DNA from: Chamaecyparis obtusa
Lineage: Eukaryota; Streptophyta; Pinopsida; Cupressales; Cupressaceae
NCBI GenBank assembly: GCA_027943335.1
Contig: BSBK01007855.1
Location: forward strand, 62,001-126,000
Length of the DNA stretch: 64,000 bases
Direction of reading: 5' to 3'
Shown here: positions 11,755 to 22,333 of the stretch, one piece after another
Numbering within the stretch: position 1 is the stretch's first letter
How the letters are laid out: every line of letters starts with the position of its first letter
Notes under the pieces: model-generated
Told to the model about the DNA's origin: nothing
The model's database searches: none
The model's input: only the letters and a program-made list of their open reading frames with translations
Program-made: the position numbers and the translations under genes

Positions 11755-12610
11755 ATGGATTTAGAAAACTTTCAAGTAAACTTTGAATCTGCACTTAAGG
11801 ATCTAGATAAGATGAAAGCTGAAAATGGTGAACTAAAATTCAAATTAAGAAGAGCAGAAGGTTTCATGAGGAAACTTAAAGAACAACTTGTGACTATAAA
11901 ATATTAGAGAGAAGACCTTATGTAGAAAATCAAAGAAAGTTCTAACAATGACACATCAGACAAAGTAAAGATGCTGGAGCAAGAAAAAGAACAAATTAAT
12001 CTCTTGATGATCAAAGAGATTTAGAATGAGAAGGATGAATGAAATAAAGTTGAAGAGTCACTAAAACAAGCCAACCTTCAGATAGAAAATATGAAGACTG
12101 AACTTGACCATTATAAAGATAAATACTAGGAATTGGATAATTACAATCAGATCATCAAAGGTGAACTCACTCAAGCCATGCTACTCATTGAGGAGCTACA
12201 CATGAGAAATGACAAGAGTAATGAACAAAGAACATAACACAAATATAAAGGAGATATGTGTGGACCCAATGAAGCTGGAAGTTCAAAAACTCAAGAAGAA
12301 CCAAAGAAGCTAGAAATGAGGAAAGATCTATTCCAAATGAAAGACCTACATATGAAGATTCTAGAGAGCAATTAAGAACCTTCAGAGGTAGATGCTTCAG
12401 ATGCAACAAAGTTGGTCACATGAAAATAGATTGTAGAAGTAATGGTAATTCTAAACCCTTTACTAGCTACTATTTTAATTGTTATGAGTATGGACACAAA
12501 AAGGCAGACTGCAGAAAACTTGATCAATCTAGGTATAAGAAAGACTATATTAGAGAAGAAACTGTAGCAAAGATCACATGTCAGAAATGCAATAACTTTG
12601 GGCATACAGT
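11755..12610 (+). pseudogene. Gag-like coiled-coil protein of element E, N-terminal part
   Basis: From the ATG at 11755 the frame encodes a Lys/Glu-rich coiled coil of about 150 residues, then a linker and CCHC zinc knuckles. CFRCNKVGHMKIDC (12393-12434) is intact, the second has lost its first Cys (YFNCYEYGHKKADC), and the third, CQKCNNFGHT, is cut by the gypsy LTR at 12611. The phrase YNQIIKGELTQ is shared with B, C and J (YNKIVKGELTQ). Zinc knuckles in Gag proteins bind and package RNA, and the coiled coil probably oligomerises. There are several stops and no protease or polymerase motif. Confidence 0.7.
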
Positions 12611-13855
12611 TGTGTGTGTGAAAATTGGACCTAGCTGTAGACACAACACTTCAGTAAAACATTAGAGGTTAGCAAAAATTGAAATCTTGCATGTAATTGA
12701 AACTGAGCTAACCCGGTGATTTACTGCCTTCTAGGAGATGCAAGTATGTATTCTCAGATCAAACTGAGATTAGTGACAATGCAACACCTAAATGAAGGAT
12801 TTAATGCAAAAGATAATAAAACTGCATGAATGTAGATTAATCTATTTTTTTTTGGATTTTGTATGCAATTAATATTGAAAAATTGATATGAATCTAATCT
12901 AGAAATGAGATATATAGATTTATCCAAGAATGATATGAAAACTATGAATGCAAAGTGATGATATGAAAACTATGAAAAACTATGACCAATAATGAAAGAT
13001 CTCACAAATTGCCTATCGCAAGTGCTTAATCCTTCAATCGCAAATTCACCAAAGTAATTGTGCAAATTTGAGGTGGTTAATTGTGAAGAGTCAAGCCTTG
13101 ATTTTATAGAAATATAGGGCTTTGAGGATGCATGAGAAAAGCATAAATCACTCTTTATGAACTCAGATTGATTTTTGAGTCAACAAGAAATCAGAATCAA
13201 ATTAACTCACAAAATTATGCAAATCATGGAAAAAATAGATTTTTAACTCAAATCAGAAGTTTAGATCAACTTTCAACTCAAAATAGATGTTGAGTTTCCA
13301 AAAGACAACTTGAATTGATTTTCTAATTTAAAGTTTAACTGCTCTTTGAATGTGCATAGATAATTGTGAATTAAATAAATAAATAAAGTGATTTATCTTC
13401 AACTTAACTGATTTTTGAATTAAAAAAAATGATTTGTGGGTTAATCAATTATTAAATCAAACTTTATTCAAAAACTATATTATTAAATATTGACAACTGA
13501 CATTAATTAATTAAATAAGAATTTAATCAATTAGTCATAGGATATTTTGATTTATTGTCAAAATTAAATAATACAATTTAGGAATAGATGTAATTAAATT
13601 TAATTAAATAATTAAGTGGCAGTATTAAATCTAATTAATTAAATATTCAGAATATTCAATTAATCAAACTTTAGGATAAATAAGATTTATCACCAAATAA
13701 TCATTAAATCAATGATAATTAGAATAAAATAGGAATATTTCAAGAAATATTCCCCGATGCAGAATTAGGATAATCAATTAGGATTCGATAATGTGCATAT
13801 GTGCCTTAGGTTAGGACTTCGATGTTGATTTCATTCGATTTGTAGATGTAGGAGG
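12611..13855 (-). repeat. 3' LTR of gypsy element D (start truncated)
   Basis: It matches 41592-42612 along its length by eye, from TGTGTGTGAAAATT to GGAGGTTAATGA. It holds about 240 bp (near 13077-13312) that the other copy lacks. Read on the minus strand, its first 30 or so bases, present in the 5' LTR at 42613-42642, are missing. The coding sequence for the second RNase H runs straight into it. Confidence 0.75.
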
Positions 13856-14300
13856 TTAATGAACCTATTCGATAATAGTGCTTCCACTAGGAATTCATAG
13901 CATAGCTCGTGTTCAGGCTGCTGTAGTAAAGTAGATAGCGTTGCCATTGCATCAACAACCTTGTTCTCTATTCTAGGTATTTTCTCAAATGTGATAGATA
14001 TGAAATACTTCTTTAAATCATCTACCATCCTCTTGTATGGAATGGGCTTTTCATCTTTCATTTGGTACACATCATTGACTTGATGGATAACAAGTTGTGA
14101 GTCTCCATGAATGTGTAACTCTGTCACTCTCCACTCAATTGCTATTTTCATACCATTAAGAAGGGCTTCATATTCAAAAATATTATTTGTGCAAGGAAAC
14201 TTGATTCTGAATGCTTTAGGGATTGATTATCCTTGAGGAGTGATAAACAATATGCCTACTCCTAATCCATTCTATGTATAGGAGCCGTCAAAGAACAACT
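13831..14300 (-). pseudogene. Second (archaeal-type) RNase H of gypsy element D
   Basis: The frame contains FFDGSYT with its catalytic Asp, EYEALLNGMKIA, HGDSQLVIHQV, KDEKPIPYKRMVDDL and IPRIENKVVDAMATL. This is the pattern of the additional RNase H found only in Tat-type plant gypsy elements, where it sits between the normal RNase H and integrase. It would help remove RNA after reverse transcription. One or two stops are present near 14225-14275. No integrase follows. Confidence 0.8.
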
Positions 14301-14547
14301 ACCATTCTCTAGAAGAAAGATTCATGATAGAGGAATCTGGGAATTCCATTTGCATTGGTGTATCATCAAACATAGGTGCATCTTCCAATTGATTAGCAAT
14401 AACTTGGCCTTTAATAGCTTTTCTTTCAACATATTCAATGTCAAATTCACTTAAGAGCATGATCCATTTAGCTAATCTACCCGTGAGGGCAGCTTTGCTT
14501 AGTAGGTACTTTAGTGGATCAATCTTAGCTACCAAATGTGAGGTATG
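14299..14547 (-). pseudogene. RNase H C-terminal part of gypsy element D
   Basis: The residues HLVAKIDPLKYLLSKAAL, LAKWIMLLSEFDIEY and the ending DAPMFDD are typical of the end of gypsy RNase H. The upstream half lies at 33956-34100, beyond the insertion of element C. The two halves meet at GTATG, which is duplicated on either side of C. Confidence 0.8.
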
Positions 14548-15555
14548 TGTTAGAAATAGGGAATAATGAGAGGGGGGGTGAATCAATATTCAACAAACTT
14601 TATCTTTTTCCCAATTATGGATATAACAGATTATCTTTACACATGCATAACATAAGAAGCTAAACAATATGCATAGCAATAGAAATAAAGAACTCATAAC
14701 ACATGATATGTTCTCGAGAAAACCCTGGCCAAGGCAAAACCCTGGTGGGGATGGTACCCACAAAGATCAACTAATCAAAAGTATCTTGTTAAGGATGTTG
14801 ACCCTGTTAGAAGTCTATTACAAGCATATAGTGTATCAGTCCTAATTAAGGGACTATAGGCCTTGTTAGAAGCCTCAACCTTGTTAGGAGTTGTCAATAC
14901 AAAATCTGATTACCAGATGAGCCCACTGCCCAAAAAAGTAATGTAAAATGTATACTAATTACAAAAATGGATTTTAGGTACATAACCTTATGCTACTTAC
15001 ATCAATGTCTTTTCGCTTCTCTTACATTCGCATCACCACATTCTATTATCTATATCCTTCCTTACAATTTACAATTACATATATACAAGTTATTAAGTCT
15101 AATAAATTTACATGGTCAGCTTCCATATATCTTTATCCAAGAGTTAAAATCTAGGATGTTGTCCCTTTATAATGTTAAGTCATTATTTTGATAAATAAAA
15201 TAATCCCTTAACTCTTTACCAATTCTGCCTTCATATTCTGTCTTGTCGGCTTCACACTATCTTCGGTAAAACTATCATAACTAATTCTGTACATTCCATA
15301 ATGACTTGTGCTCTGAGATGGGTCATCATTAGTCATCATAGAGTCTATGTTCAAGTGTGTAAGCATTGAACTTACTCCAATCAACATAGAAAACATAAAC
15401 TGTATCCTAGTGCACTGGTGAAAACACCGTCTTACACTTAGACAAATTGCAATGCACTCTGCCATACTTGCTCTCTGACCTATGTGATCTTCATGTGGAT
15501 CATATGTTTCCATAATGACAACATCTATGTACTCACTTCAGCCAAATTGCTAACA
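14548..15555 (-). repeat. 3' LTR of element C
   Basis: It starts TGTTAGAAATAGGG, ends CAAATTGCTAACA, and is about 1008 bp. It matches the other LTR of C and both LTRs of J. The G-run hairpin near its left end (14561-14591) has one mismatch. The ORFs at 14967-15191 and 15208-15513 lie inside it and are not genes. Confidence 0.9.
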
Positions 15556-16002
15556 ATCTCCCCCTTTGTCATTGGTGGCAACATATGAGAAAATTGGCTA
15601 AGTGTACAAGTCAAAATCTCAAAAGTTATATCAAAATTGTGGCTATAGTATAGAATATGTATACTATCCTTATAACTCCTCAAAATATAATCTCTAATAT
15701 GATGCTCCCCCTAAGAGTATCAATCCTTATCAAATATATCAATTTTCTACTCTAATATCTCTCCCCCTTTGACAACAATGACAAAATAAGGTAAGGAGGA
15801 TTACAAAATTGTATCCCAAAAAGATTATACCTTCATTTCCATATTGCAAAGCCGGTAGGCTTGCAACACAATCTATAAAATCAGCTTTCATAGCTTCTAT
15901 CTCCTTCTCCCATGATTTCTTGATGGAATCTACCACATTGAGTAATGTGTTCAACCCATAAGATGCTATTTGACATGCTTGAAGGTTTTCAAATTTGAAT
16001 TT
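15556..16002 (-). other. 3' untranslated region of element C with two purine tracts
   Basis: ATCTCCCCCTTT at 15556-15567 is the purine tract (on the minus strand) that abuts the 3' LTR. A second tract with the same core, CTCTCCCCCTTTGAC, lies about 205 bp further in (near 15760-15774). Both occur at the same places in J. The stop of ORF2 is at 16003. Confidence 0.7.
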
Positions 16003-17865
16003 CTAAAAGGATGTCTTAGCTCTAAGACATTCTTCTAACTTCTCTTCAATGATGCTCAACTTCATAGAGATGTGTTGTCTCAAAAGAGTGAGTCTCCTCA
16101 TTTTTTTGTTCCTCTCATCTTGCAATATTCTTATTTCATCATAAAGCTTCCAAACTTTCTTTTCAACATCACATACCTTCACATTAGGTCTAGAAAGAAA
16201 GTTACATTCATTCTGAATCTCAGCTTCCTTCAACTTGATCTTTTGTTCCTCTTCTACTATCAAAATCTCTAGTTTTGTACATTGTATGTACAATGATTTT
16301 CCTATCTCCAAATGTTTCCTCAAGTTCTTGATACAAATATCAAGACTGCTAATATCATTCCTGATATTCTGACTGATGTTCAAAAGCATTTCAGCTTCAT
16401 AAGCTGCTTGAGCTCTCACTTTTGCAATATCAGATAGGTTAGTGAATTCATTGTCAAAAGTGCTCATTACCTTCTTAGCTTTCTCCAAAGGGTCTACCTC
16501 TATGATTTGTGTAGTTACAATGCTTTGTAACTTCTCAGTAAGATCCTTTAGACTCCCTTCAAGATTCTTCACTTTCTTGTTCTTGCCAATGATTTTATTC
16601 AAAGAAGTGATCAGTTCCAACTGATCAACATCATCAACTTCCTTTCCTAAATCTTCAAACAAAGATCCAATTTCCTTCTTCTTTCCAGTCTCAAGAGTAA
16701 GACTAATTTCTTTTGTGGTAGGAATGGGTGCCTGAATCTCAGTCTCCTTAGGTTCTTCACTGATAGATTGAGTATGCTCTACTTCTTTAGTTCTATCCAG
16801 TTCATCAAGAGCCAAATTGTCAATAATGTTTGCTAAGTTCTTGAATACATTGTCATCAGTATCGAAGGTGAGCTTAGTACCTTTTACATTCATAGTTTCA
16901 TCTTCAATGTTAATAATTGAAGGAGAGGGAATATCCTCTTGTTCAGCTTCAACTGCTTACTCTACTGCAACTGATGGCTCTCCAACATTTTCTACCATGA
17001 CCTTGATTATTGCCTACTCTGTATCTAAATTAACTTCTTCATATCTACCTCCCATAATCAAAATGGTTCTCCTTTTGGTTCTCAAATGGGTGCTTAAGGC
17101 CTTCAATATCTGCTTCAAGTGTTCATCATCTCTCACATCACAAAGCTTGTTCACAAGATTCTTTCTGCTATTAGTGTCTTCTTCAATTTCTCTCTGCTTT
17201 CTATTTATAAGTTTGGTATACAACTCATCACGTATTTGACCTTGAATAGAATCAAATTTCTTGTCTACCAAAATCATATGCTTTACAATAGCATTCTCCA
17301 AATTTAGTCTTTCTAAATAATCATAAATTTTATAGTACTTGTTCATTTTAGTGAAATTTCCATCTTGTATGATTTCTTCATTTACTCTCTCAACTCTCAG
17401 TTTCCATGTCTTCTTCTTAACTGTAGTGTCATCATCCTTTACTTCTGCAATTTCTCTTGGTACTGGTTGAACTAAAGTCTTCTGTCTCTTTCCTAGTCTA
17501 GTAGCAATTTCTTTCATTCTCTTGCTAGCTATGGAGGAAGTGGATCTAGTTGTTACTTGTTCCTTTTCAGGTTCCTCTACTTTCACCTTGACTTGTGTAG
17601 GTTCTTGTTGTACTGCACCAGATGACAAGGGTGGTACAATCAAGACTTCTTTCTATCCAATATCCTTGATTGCTGCTGCTGTCTATTTTTCTATTAAGAA
17701 TTCTTGTTCTGACATTCCTAAATCTTTTAGTATTCTCCTAATAGTGCTGCCAACTCTCTTCTTAGATTGCTTCTCTTTAGTTATAGCTTTTGTTGAGTTG
17801 AAGTTCTCTTCAAAAGTTCCAAATCTACTGCACTGAGTGTCCAATTTACATTTAAGTAATCTGCC
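16003..17865 (-). pseudogene. ORF2 of element C, C-terminal part (uncharacterised coiled-coil protein)
   Basis: This continues the frame from 30050-31135 across the inserted B. In order: a KKVGSTIRRILKD segment, a basic patch near KRQKTLVQP (17480), KKKTWK, a helical part with RRTILIMGG (about 17060), an acidic low-complexity linker, then about 200 residues of coiled coil (LEGSLKDLTEKLQ, then MRRLTLLRQHISMKLSIIEE). Stops lie near 16960, 17010 and 17660. J and B carry the same protein, so it is a conserved product of the family. I do not recognise the fold. A structural or nuclear role is suggested only by the coiled coils and basic patches. Confidence 0.7.
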
Positions 17866-18876
17866 TGTTGGCAATTTGGCTAATGTATATGCATAGATGT
17901 TGTCATTATGGCAACATATGATCTCTACTAAGAGTGGAGAATCTGGAATGCAAGTATGGCAAGTTGAAGGAAGAAATTGTCTAAGTATGGATACAGTGAT
18001 CCTGATAGAGCACCTGATGAAGATTTAGTTGGTGACGTCCATTGGAGGAATATTTCTATTTGCATAGTCAACTAAAGCTTCTACAGAGTATGAGGATACC
18101 CCATCTCAGTGTGCATAAAGTTTGGAGTAGTACAGATGAAGTTATTTGAAGTTTACTGAAGATAGTTTTGCAGACAGAACAGTTTTGGAGATAGTATTAG
18201 CGAAAGAGTTAAGGGATTACTTTTCTTGTCAAAATAATGACTTAACATTATGAAGGGATGACATCCTAGATGTTTACCCTTGGATAAAGATTTTGGAAGC
18301 TGACCATATGAAGTTATTATCTCTAATAACTCATATATTAGGCATACTTGAAATGTAATGAGTATGATGTTTTTTGTAAAAAAAGAAAGAAAAGGATAAC
18401 TTGCGAAAGTTGTATATTGTGATAGCAGCAAAGGCTATTGATGTGAAGTTGTAAGCAGTACCATATTATAGTCAGAAACATTTTCTATTACTTGTTTGGG
18501 TAGTGAGCTCAGCTAGTGATCAGGTTTTGTAATCTAACTCCTAACAGGGTTAAGGCTTCTAACAAGGCCTAAAGTCCTTTAACCAGGATAGATCTACTAT
18601 ACATTGTAAACAAACTCTTAATAGGGTCTAATATCCCTAACAGGATACTTTTGATTAGTGATCTTTGTGGGTACCATCCCTAGGTTTTCCCTTGGCCAGG
18701 GTTTCCTCGAGAACATATCATGTGTTATGAGTTCTTTCTATTTATTGCTATGTTTGTTAATTAGCTTGATAATCTTTGTATGCACTAAAGTAATTTGTTA
18801 TATCCATAAGTGGGCAAAAGTAAAAGTTTGTGAAATACTGATTCACCCCCCCTCTCAGTATTTCCTATTTCTAACA
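17866..18876 (+). repeat. 5' LTR of element B
   Basis: It runs from TGTTGGCAATTTGG to TATTTCTAACA directly before the primer site. It is related to the LTRs of C and J when read on the same strand (shared start, the phrase ATAGATGTTGTCATTATGG, and the end), but is a separate subfamily. The ORFs at 18153-18431 and 18658-18936 are inside it and are not genes. Confidence 0.92.
18833..18863 (+). other. C-run hairpin near the LTR end, element B
   Basis: AAATACTGA (18833-18841) pairs perfectly with TCAGTATTT (18855-18863) around a loop of TTCACCCCCCCTC. It ends 13 bases before the LTR terminus. The 3' LTR copy at 30000-30031 has the same stem. Confidence 0.8.
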
Positions 18877-18890
18877 ATTGGTATCAGAGC
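18877..18890 (+). other. tRNA-iMet primer-binding site of element B
   Basis: ATTGGTATCAGAGC directly follows the LTR end. TGGTATCAGAGC is complementary to the 3' end of plant initiator tRNA-Met, which primes minus-strand DNA synthesis. Confidence 0.92.
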
Positions 18891-18941
18891 ACAGTTACTC
18901 GGAGAAGGAACATTCAAGGAAAGCTTAGCAGCTTGAGTAAG

Positions 18942-20090
18942 ATGTCTATGGCTATGGATCAACTTCAGAAGAATCTTGAAGAAGCTCTTGAATAGATTGA
19001 TATGCTTACTAATGAAAGAAACTCCTTAAGAAGAAAGTATGAAGATGCAAAGAATGTTATTGACAAATTAAAAGGTAAGATTGAAGATCTGAAATTTGAA
19101 AAGGAATCTGATATTCTTGTTGAAGATTGTGATGAATTAAAAAAAGAAAATGAGATCCTTAAGCATGAATTGAAGATAGTAAATCTAAAGCTTAGTATGA
19201 AAGATGGAAATTTGAGATCTGATAATGAAAAATTAAAAATTGAGAATGAAGATCTGAGATCAAGACTTGAAAAGGTAACATCCGAATCTAAAAAAGTAAA
19301 AGTGCAGTATGTAGAACTTGAGAAGTATAATAAAATTGTGAAAGGTGAATTGACTCAATCTAAACAACTTGAAAGGCTATACTCTAATGGTGATAGGACT
19401 AAAAAACAAATTTCTTTTGGAGAACCATTCTTTGATAAGACTGGATTTGGATTTAGTATGTTTAGAACAAATCATGAAAGTAAGAAGCCAGATCTGAAGA
19501 CATCTGAAAGTTTGGAGGAAATGAAGCTAGATGTGAACACAATGGAAAGAATAAACTCAGTCTACATGAAGCACCTAATTGATAAAGTCAATGACAGTGT
19601 GAAGCTTCTATTGAAAACTTTTCAGAATATTGTTAAGAACAGATCAAGGATTCCTCAATCCTTAGTTGAAAAGCATAAAGATGACATTTTTTTTATGGTA
19701 GACACTTATTTCACCTACATTGAAGTAGTTGAGCCTAGAATGGAATTTATAGACCCTCTTGGCTATGAAGTATCTAAAGCAGAAATAGTAGGATATGTGA
19801 ATAGACTATTAAAGTGTGAGTTGGATTGTCATGCAAATAGGTTTGGAACCTATGAAGAGAATTTCAACTCTGCAATAAGTTTGAAAGAAAAGAAGCAATC
19901 TAGTAGGAGAGTTGAATCAACTATAAAGAAAATACTGAAAGAATCAGGTATGTCAATTCATGAGTTTGACATAGCTAAGAAGACTGCAGAAGCCTTAAAG
20001 CAAAGTGAAAATCTTGTAGTTCCACCTGTGGCATCTAGTGTAGACCCTGTTGATCCTATTGCAGTAAAGGTAAAAGTTGAAGAACCTTAA
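18942..20090 (+). pseudogene. Fused coiled-coil protein of element B, first ORF
   Basis: The start ATG at 18942 opens MSMAMDQLQ, with a TAG 18 codons on; the rest is open for 362 codons to 20090. The first 150 residues are the Lys/Glu coiled coil of ORF1 (LTNERNSLRRKYEDAKN, YNKIVKGELTQSKQ). After SLEEMKLDVN the frame passes directly into the middle of ORF2 (TMERINSVYMKHLIDKVND, RMEFIDPLGYEVSKAEI). In C and J about 2 kb of sequence lies between these points. It ends at VKVEEP, where a TAA interrupts it. No enzymatic motif is seen. Confidence 0.7.
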
Positions 20091-21765
20091 AAAGTTGAAA
20101 GGGAAAAATCCTTTTCTCCTATTCCTAGAAAAAGAGTAAAAGGGAGTGCAACAGGACCTAGCAAGAGACAAAAAGTGATTGTACCACCTATACCTAGAAA
20201 AGTAGTAGAAATTAAAGATGATGATGAAGTTTCAATCAAGAAGAAAACTTGGAAATCAAGAATTGAAAGAGTTAATGAAGATATATTGCAGCATGGAGAC
20301 TTCACTAAGATAAACAAATACTATGATCTATATGGATCATTTGACAGATTAAATTTTGAAAATGCAATGATTACACATGATTTTGACAGATAAGAAATTT
20401 AGCACTATTCATGGTAAGATCCCAGAAGATTTGTATAACAGACTTGTGAATAGAAAATAGAGAGCACAAGTAGAGGACACAAAGATGAGAGAACATGTAA
20501 TCAGATAGTTCTGTGAAGTTGAGGATGAAGATAATTTGAAGAGAATCTTGAAGCCTCTTGGAACTTTATTGAGAACTAAGAGAAGAACAATTCTTATAAT
20601 GGGAGGCAAAAAGGAGGAAGTACAAAAAGAGATTGAGCAAGTAGTAATGCAAGTTCTTGCAGATATAGTTGCAGGAAAGCATGTTGAATTAGATCCTCAG
20701 CAGAAGCAATCAGAGGAACAACATGCAGAGGAAGTTGGTATTGAAGAAGTCCCATCTTCTTCACATATCAATATTAGCAAAGAATCAATGGACATTGAGG
20801 GCACCAAAGTGACACTAGAGTTAGATGATGCAGTGTTTTGTGATCTAGGAAACATTGTTGACAATTTGGCTTTAGGAGAGCAAGAGAAGGTTACAGAATT
20901 AGAGAAGGATACAGAGGCAAAGGAAGCACCAGCTGTATCAGATTTAGTTCCAACAGAGCAGACAGTTAAAGGTAAACAAATTTTGATAGAGGTCACTACC
21001 TCTAGTGCACCTTCTATACCAGTTGAAGACATTAGCACACCTGACAGTAAGAAGAGACAAATTGGTTCAATTTTTGAAGACCTTGGAAAAGAGGTTGAAG
21101 ATGATGATCAGCTTGAGTTCATCACATCTCTTAATAAAATTATTGGAAAGAATAAGAAGGTGAAGGACCTTGAAGGAAAAGTTAGAGTTTTGACAGAGAA
21201 ACTTGAGAGTGTGATCAGCACTAAGGTATTTGACTCAGATCCACTTGAGAAAGCTAAAATGGTAATGAACTCTTTTGACTCTGAATTTTCTAACTTGAAG
21301 GATATTGCTAGAATAAAAGCTCAGGAAGCTTATGAGGTAGAAATGCAACAAAATATAAGTGTAAATATTTGAAATGATATTGGTAATTTGGATGTATGTA
21401 TAAATAATTTGAGGAAATATTTTGAGACTGGAAAGAGTTTGTATATACAATGCACAAAATCATAAATCCTAACAGTTGAAGAAGATAAGAAGATCAGAGA
21501 GAAGATAGATGCAATTACAGTTGAGAAAAACACCTTGATAAGCCCTAATGTAAAGATAAGTTCTGTGGAGAAGAACATAAGGAAGTTAAATGATGAAATC
21601 AGAATGTTAGCAAAGGAGAAGAACATAAAGATGATCAAGATTAACATCTTGAGAGAGCATGTCTCAATCAAGACCTCAATTTTGAAGACCAAATTGAGGA
21701 GTGTCTTTCAGCAAAGACATCTTCTCAGAAGTTTAGCTTTAATTCCCTGCAAGCTTGTTAGATAG
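20091..21765 (+). pseudogene. ORF2 C-terminal part in element B
   Basis: Continues from 20090 through several stops and shifts. The blocks match ORF2 of C and J: KKKTWKSRIERVNED (20240), a basic KRQK patch (20165), RRTILIMGGKKEE (20580), an acidic linker, EDLGKEVEDDDQLEFITSL (21080), a coiled coil, and the end at about 21765. The match to two further copies shows it is part of a real family protein. Function unknown. Confidence 0.65.
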
Positions 21766-22144
21766 AAGCATACAGATTGAGTACTTTACTCAATGTTGCT
21801 GAATCCATCAAGAAGATATGGGAGAAAGATTTTGAAACATGGAAGTCAGAGTTTGGCGACTGTGTTGCAAGCCTACTGGCTTTGCAATAGCTGACAAGGT
21901 ATCAAGTTTTTCTTTGAAATTTTTGTAAACCCTATCTTTGTCATTGTTGTCAAAGGGGGAGAGATAGCAGAAAATTGATAATATGTTGAGGAAGGATACT
22001 CATAGGGGGAGCTATTCTATGGAGTATAATATTGTATATGTTTTGTATAACATTTGGCTACAATTTTGTGTAAGTGTTTTGAAGTTTTGTTTGCACACTT
22101 AGCCAATTTTCCCATATGTTGTCACCAATGACAAAGGGGGAGAT
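21766..22144 (+). other. 3' untranslated region of element B with two purine tracts
   Basis: The first tract, CAAAGGGGGAGAGAT, is near 21952-21966. The second, AAAGGGGGAGAT, is at 22133-22144 and abuts the 3' LTR. Both are preceded by a similar TCATTGTTGT- or CCAATGA-type sequence. The second is the usual primer for plus-strand DNA; the first may be an extra priming site. Confidence 0.7.
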
Positions 22145-22333
22145 TATTGGAAATTTGGCTAATGTGGATGCATAGATGTTGTCATTATGGAAACATATGA
22201 TCTCTACTAAGAGCGCAGAATCTGGAATGCAAGTATGGCAAGTTGAAGGAAGAAATTGTCTAAGTATGGATATAGTGATCTTGATAGAGCACTCGATGAA
22301 GATTTAGTTGGCGACGTCCACTTGAGAAATATT
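22145..22333 (+). repeat. 3' LTR of element B, left part
   Basis: It begins TATTGGAAATTTGG, where the 5' LTR has TGTTGGCAATTTGG, so the terminal TG has become TA. It is cut at 22333 by element A. The rest continues at 29218. Confidence 0.9.

Noticed and set aside
12611..12620. (TG)n microsatellite
   Set aside because: It is only five units long and forms the end of the gypsy LTR, with a shorter run in the other copy.
16817..17239. Plus-strand ORFs opposite ORF2 of C, and similar ones opposite J (49793-50215, 50498-50812) and A (25923-26327)
   Set aside because: They are antisense shadows of real coding frames, without domains or independent conservation.
18658..18936. ORF with membrane-like hydrophobic stretches before element B's coding part, and copies at 29828-30190 and 32667-33098
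   Set aside because: The hydrophobic stretch is the translation of the LTR; only the part after the primer site is real coding.
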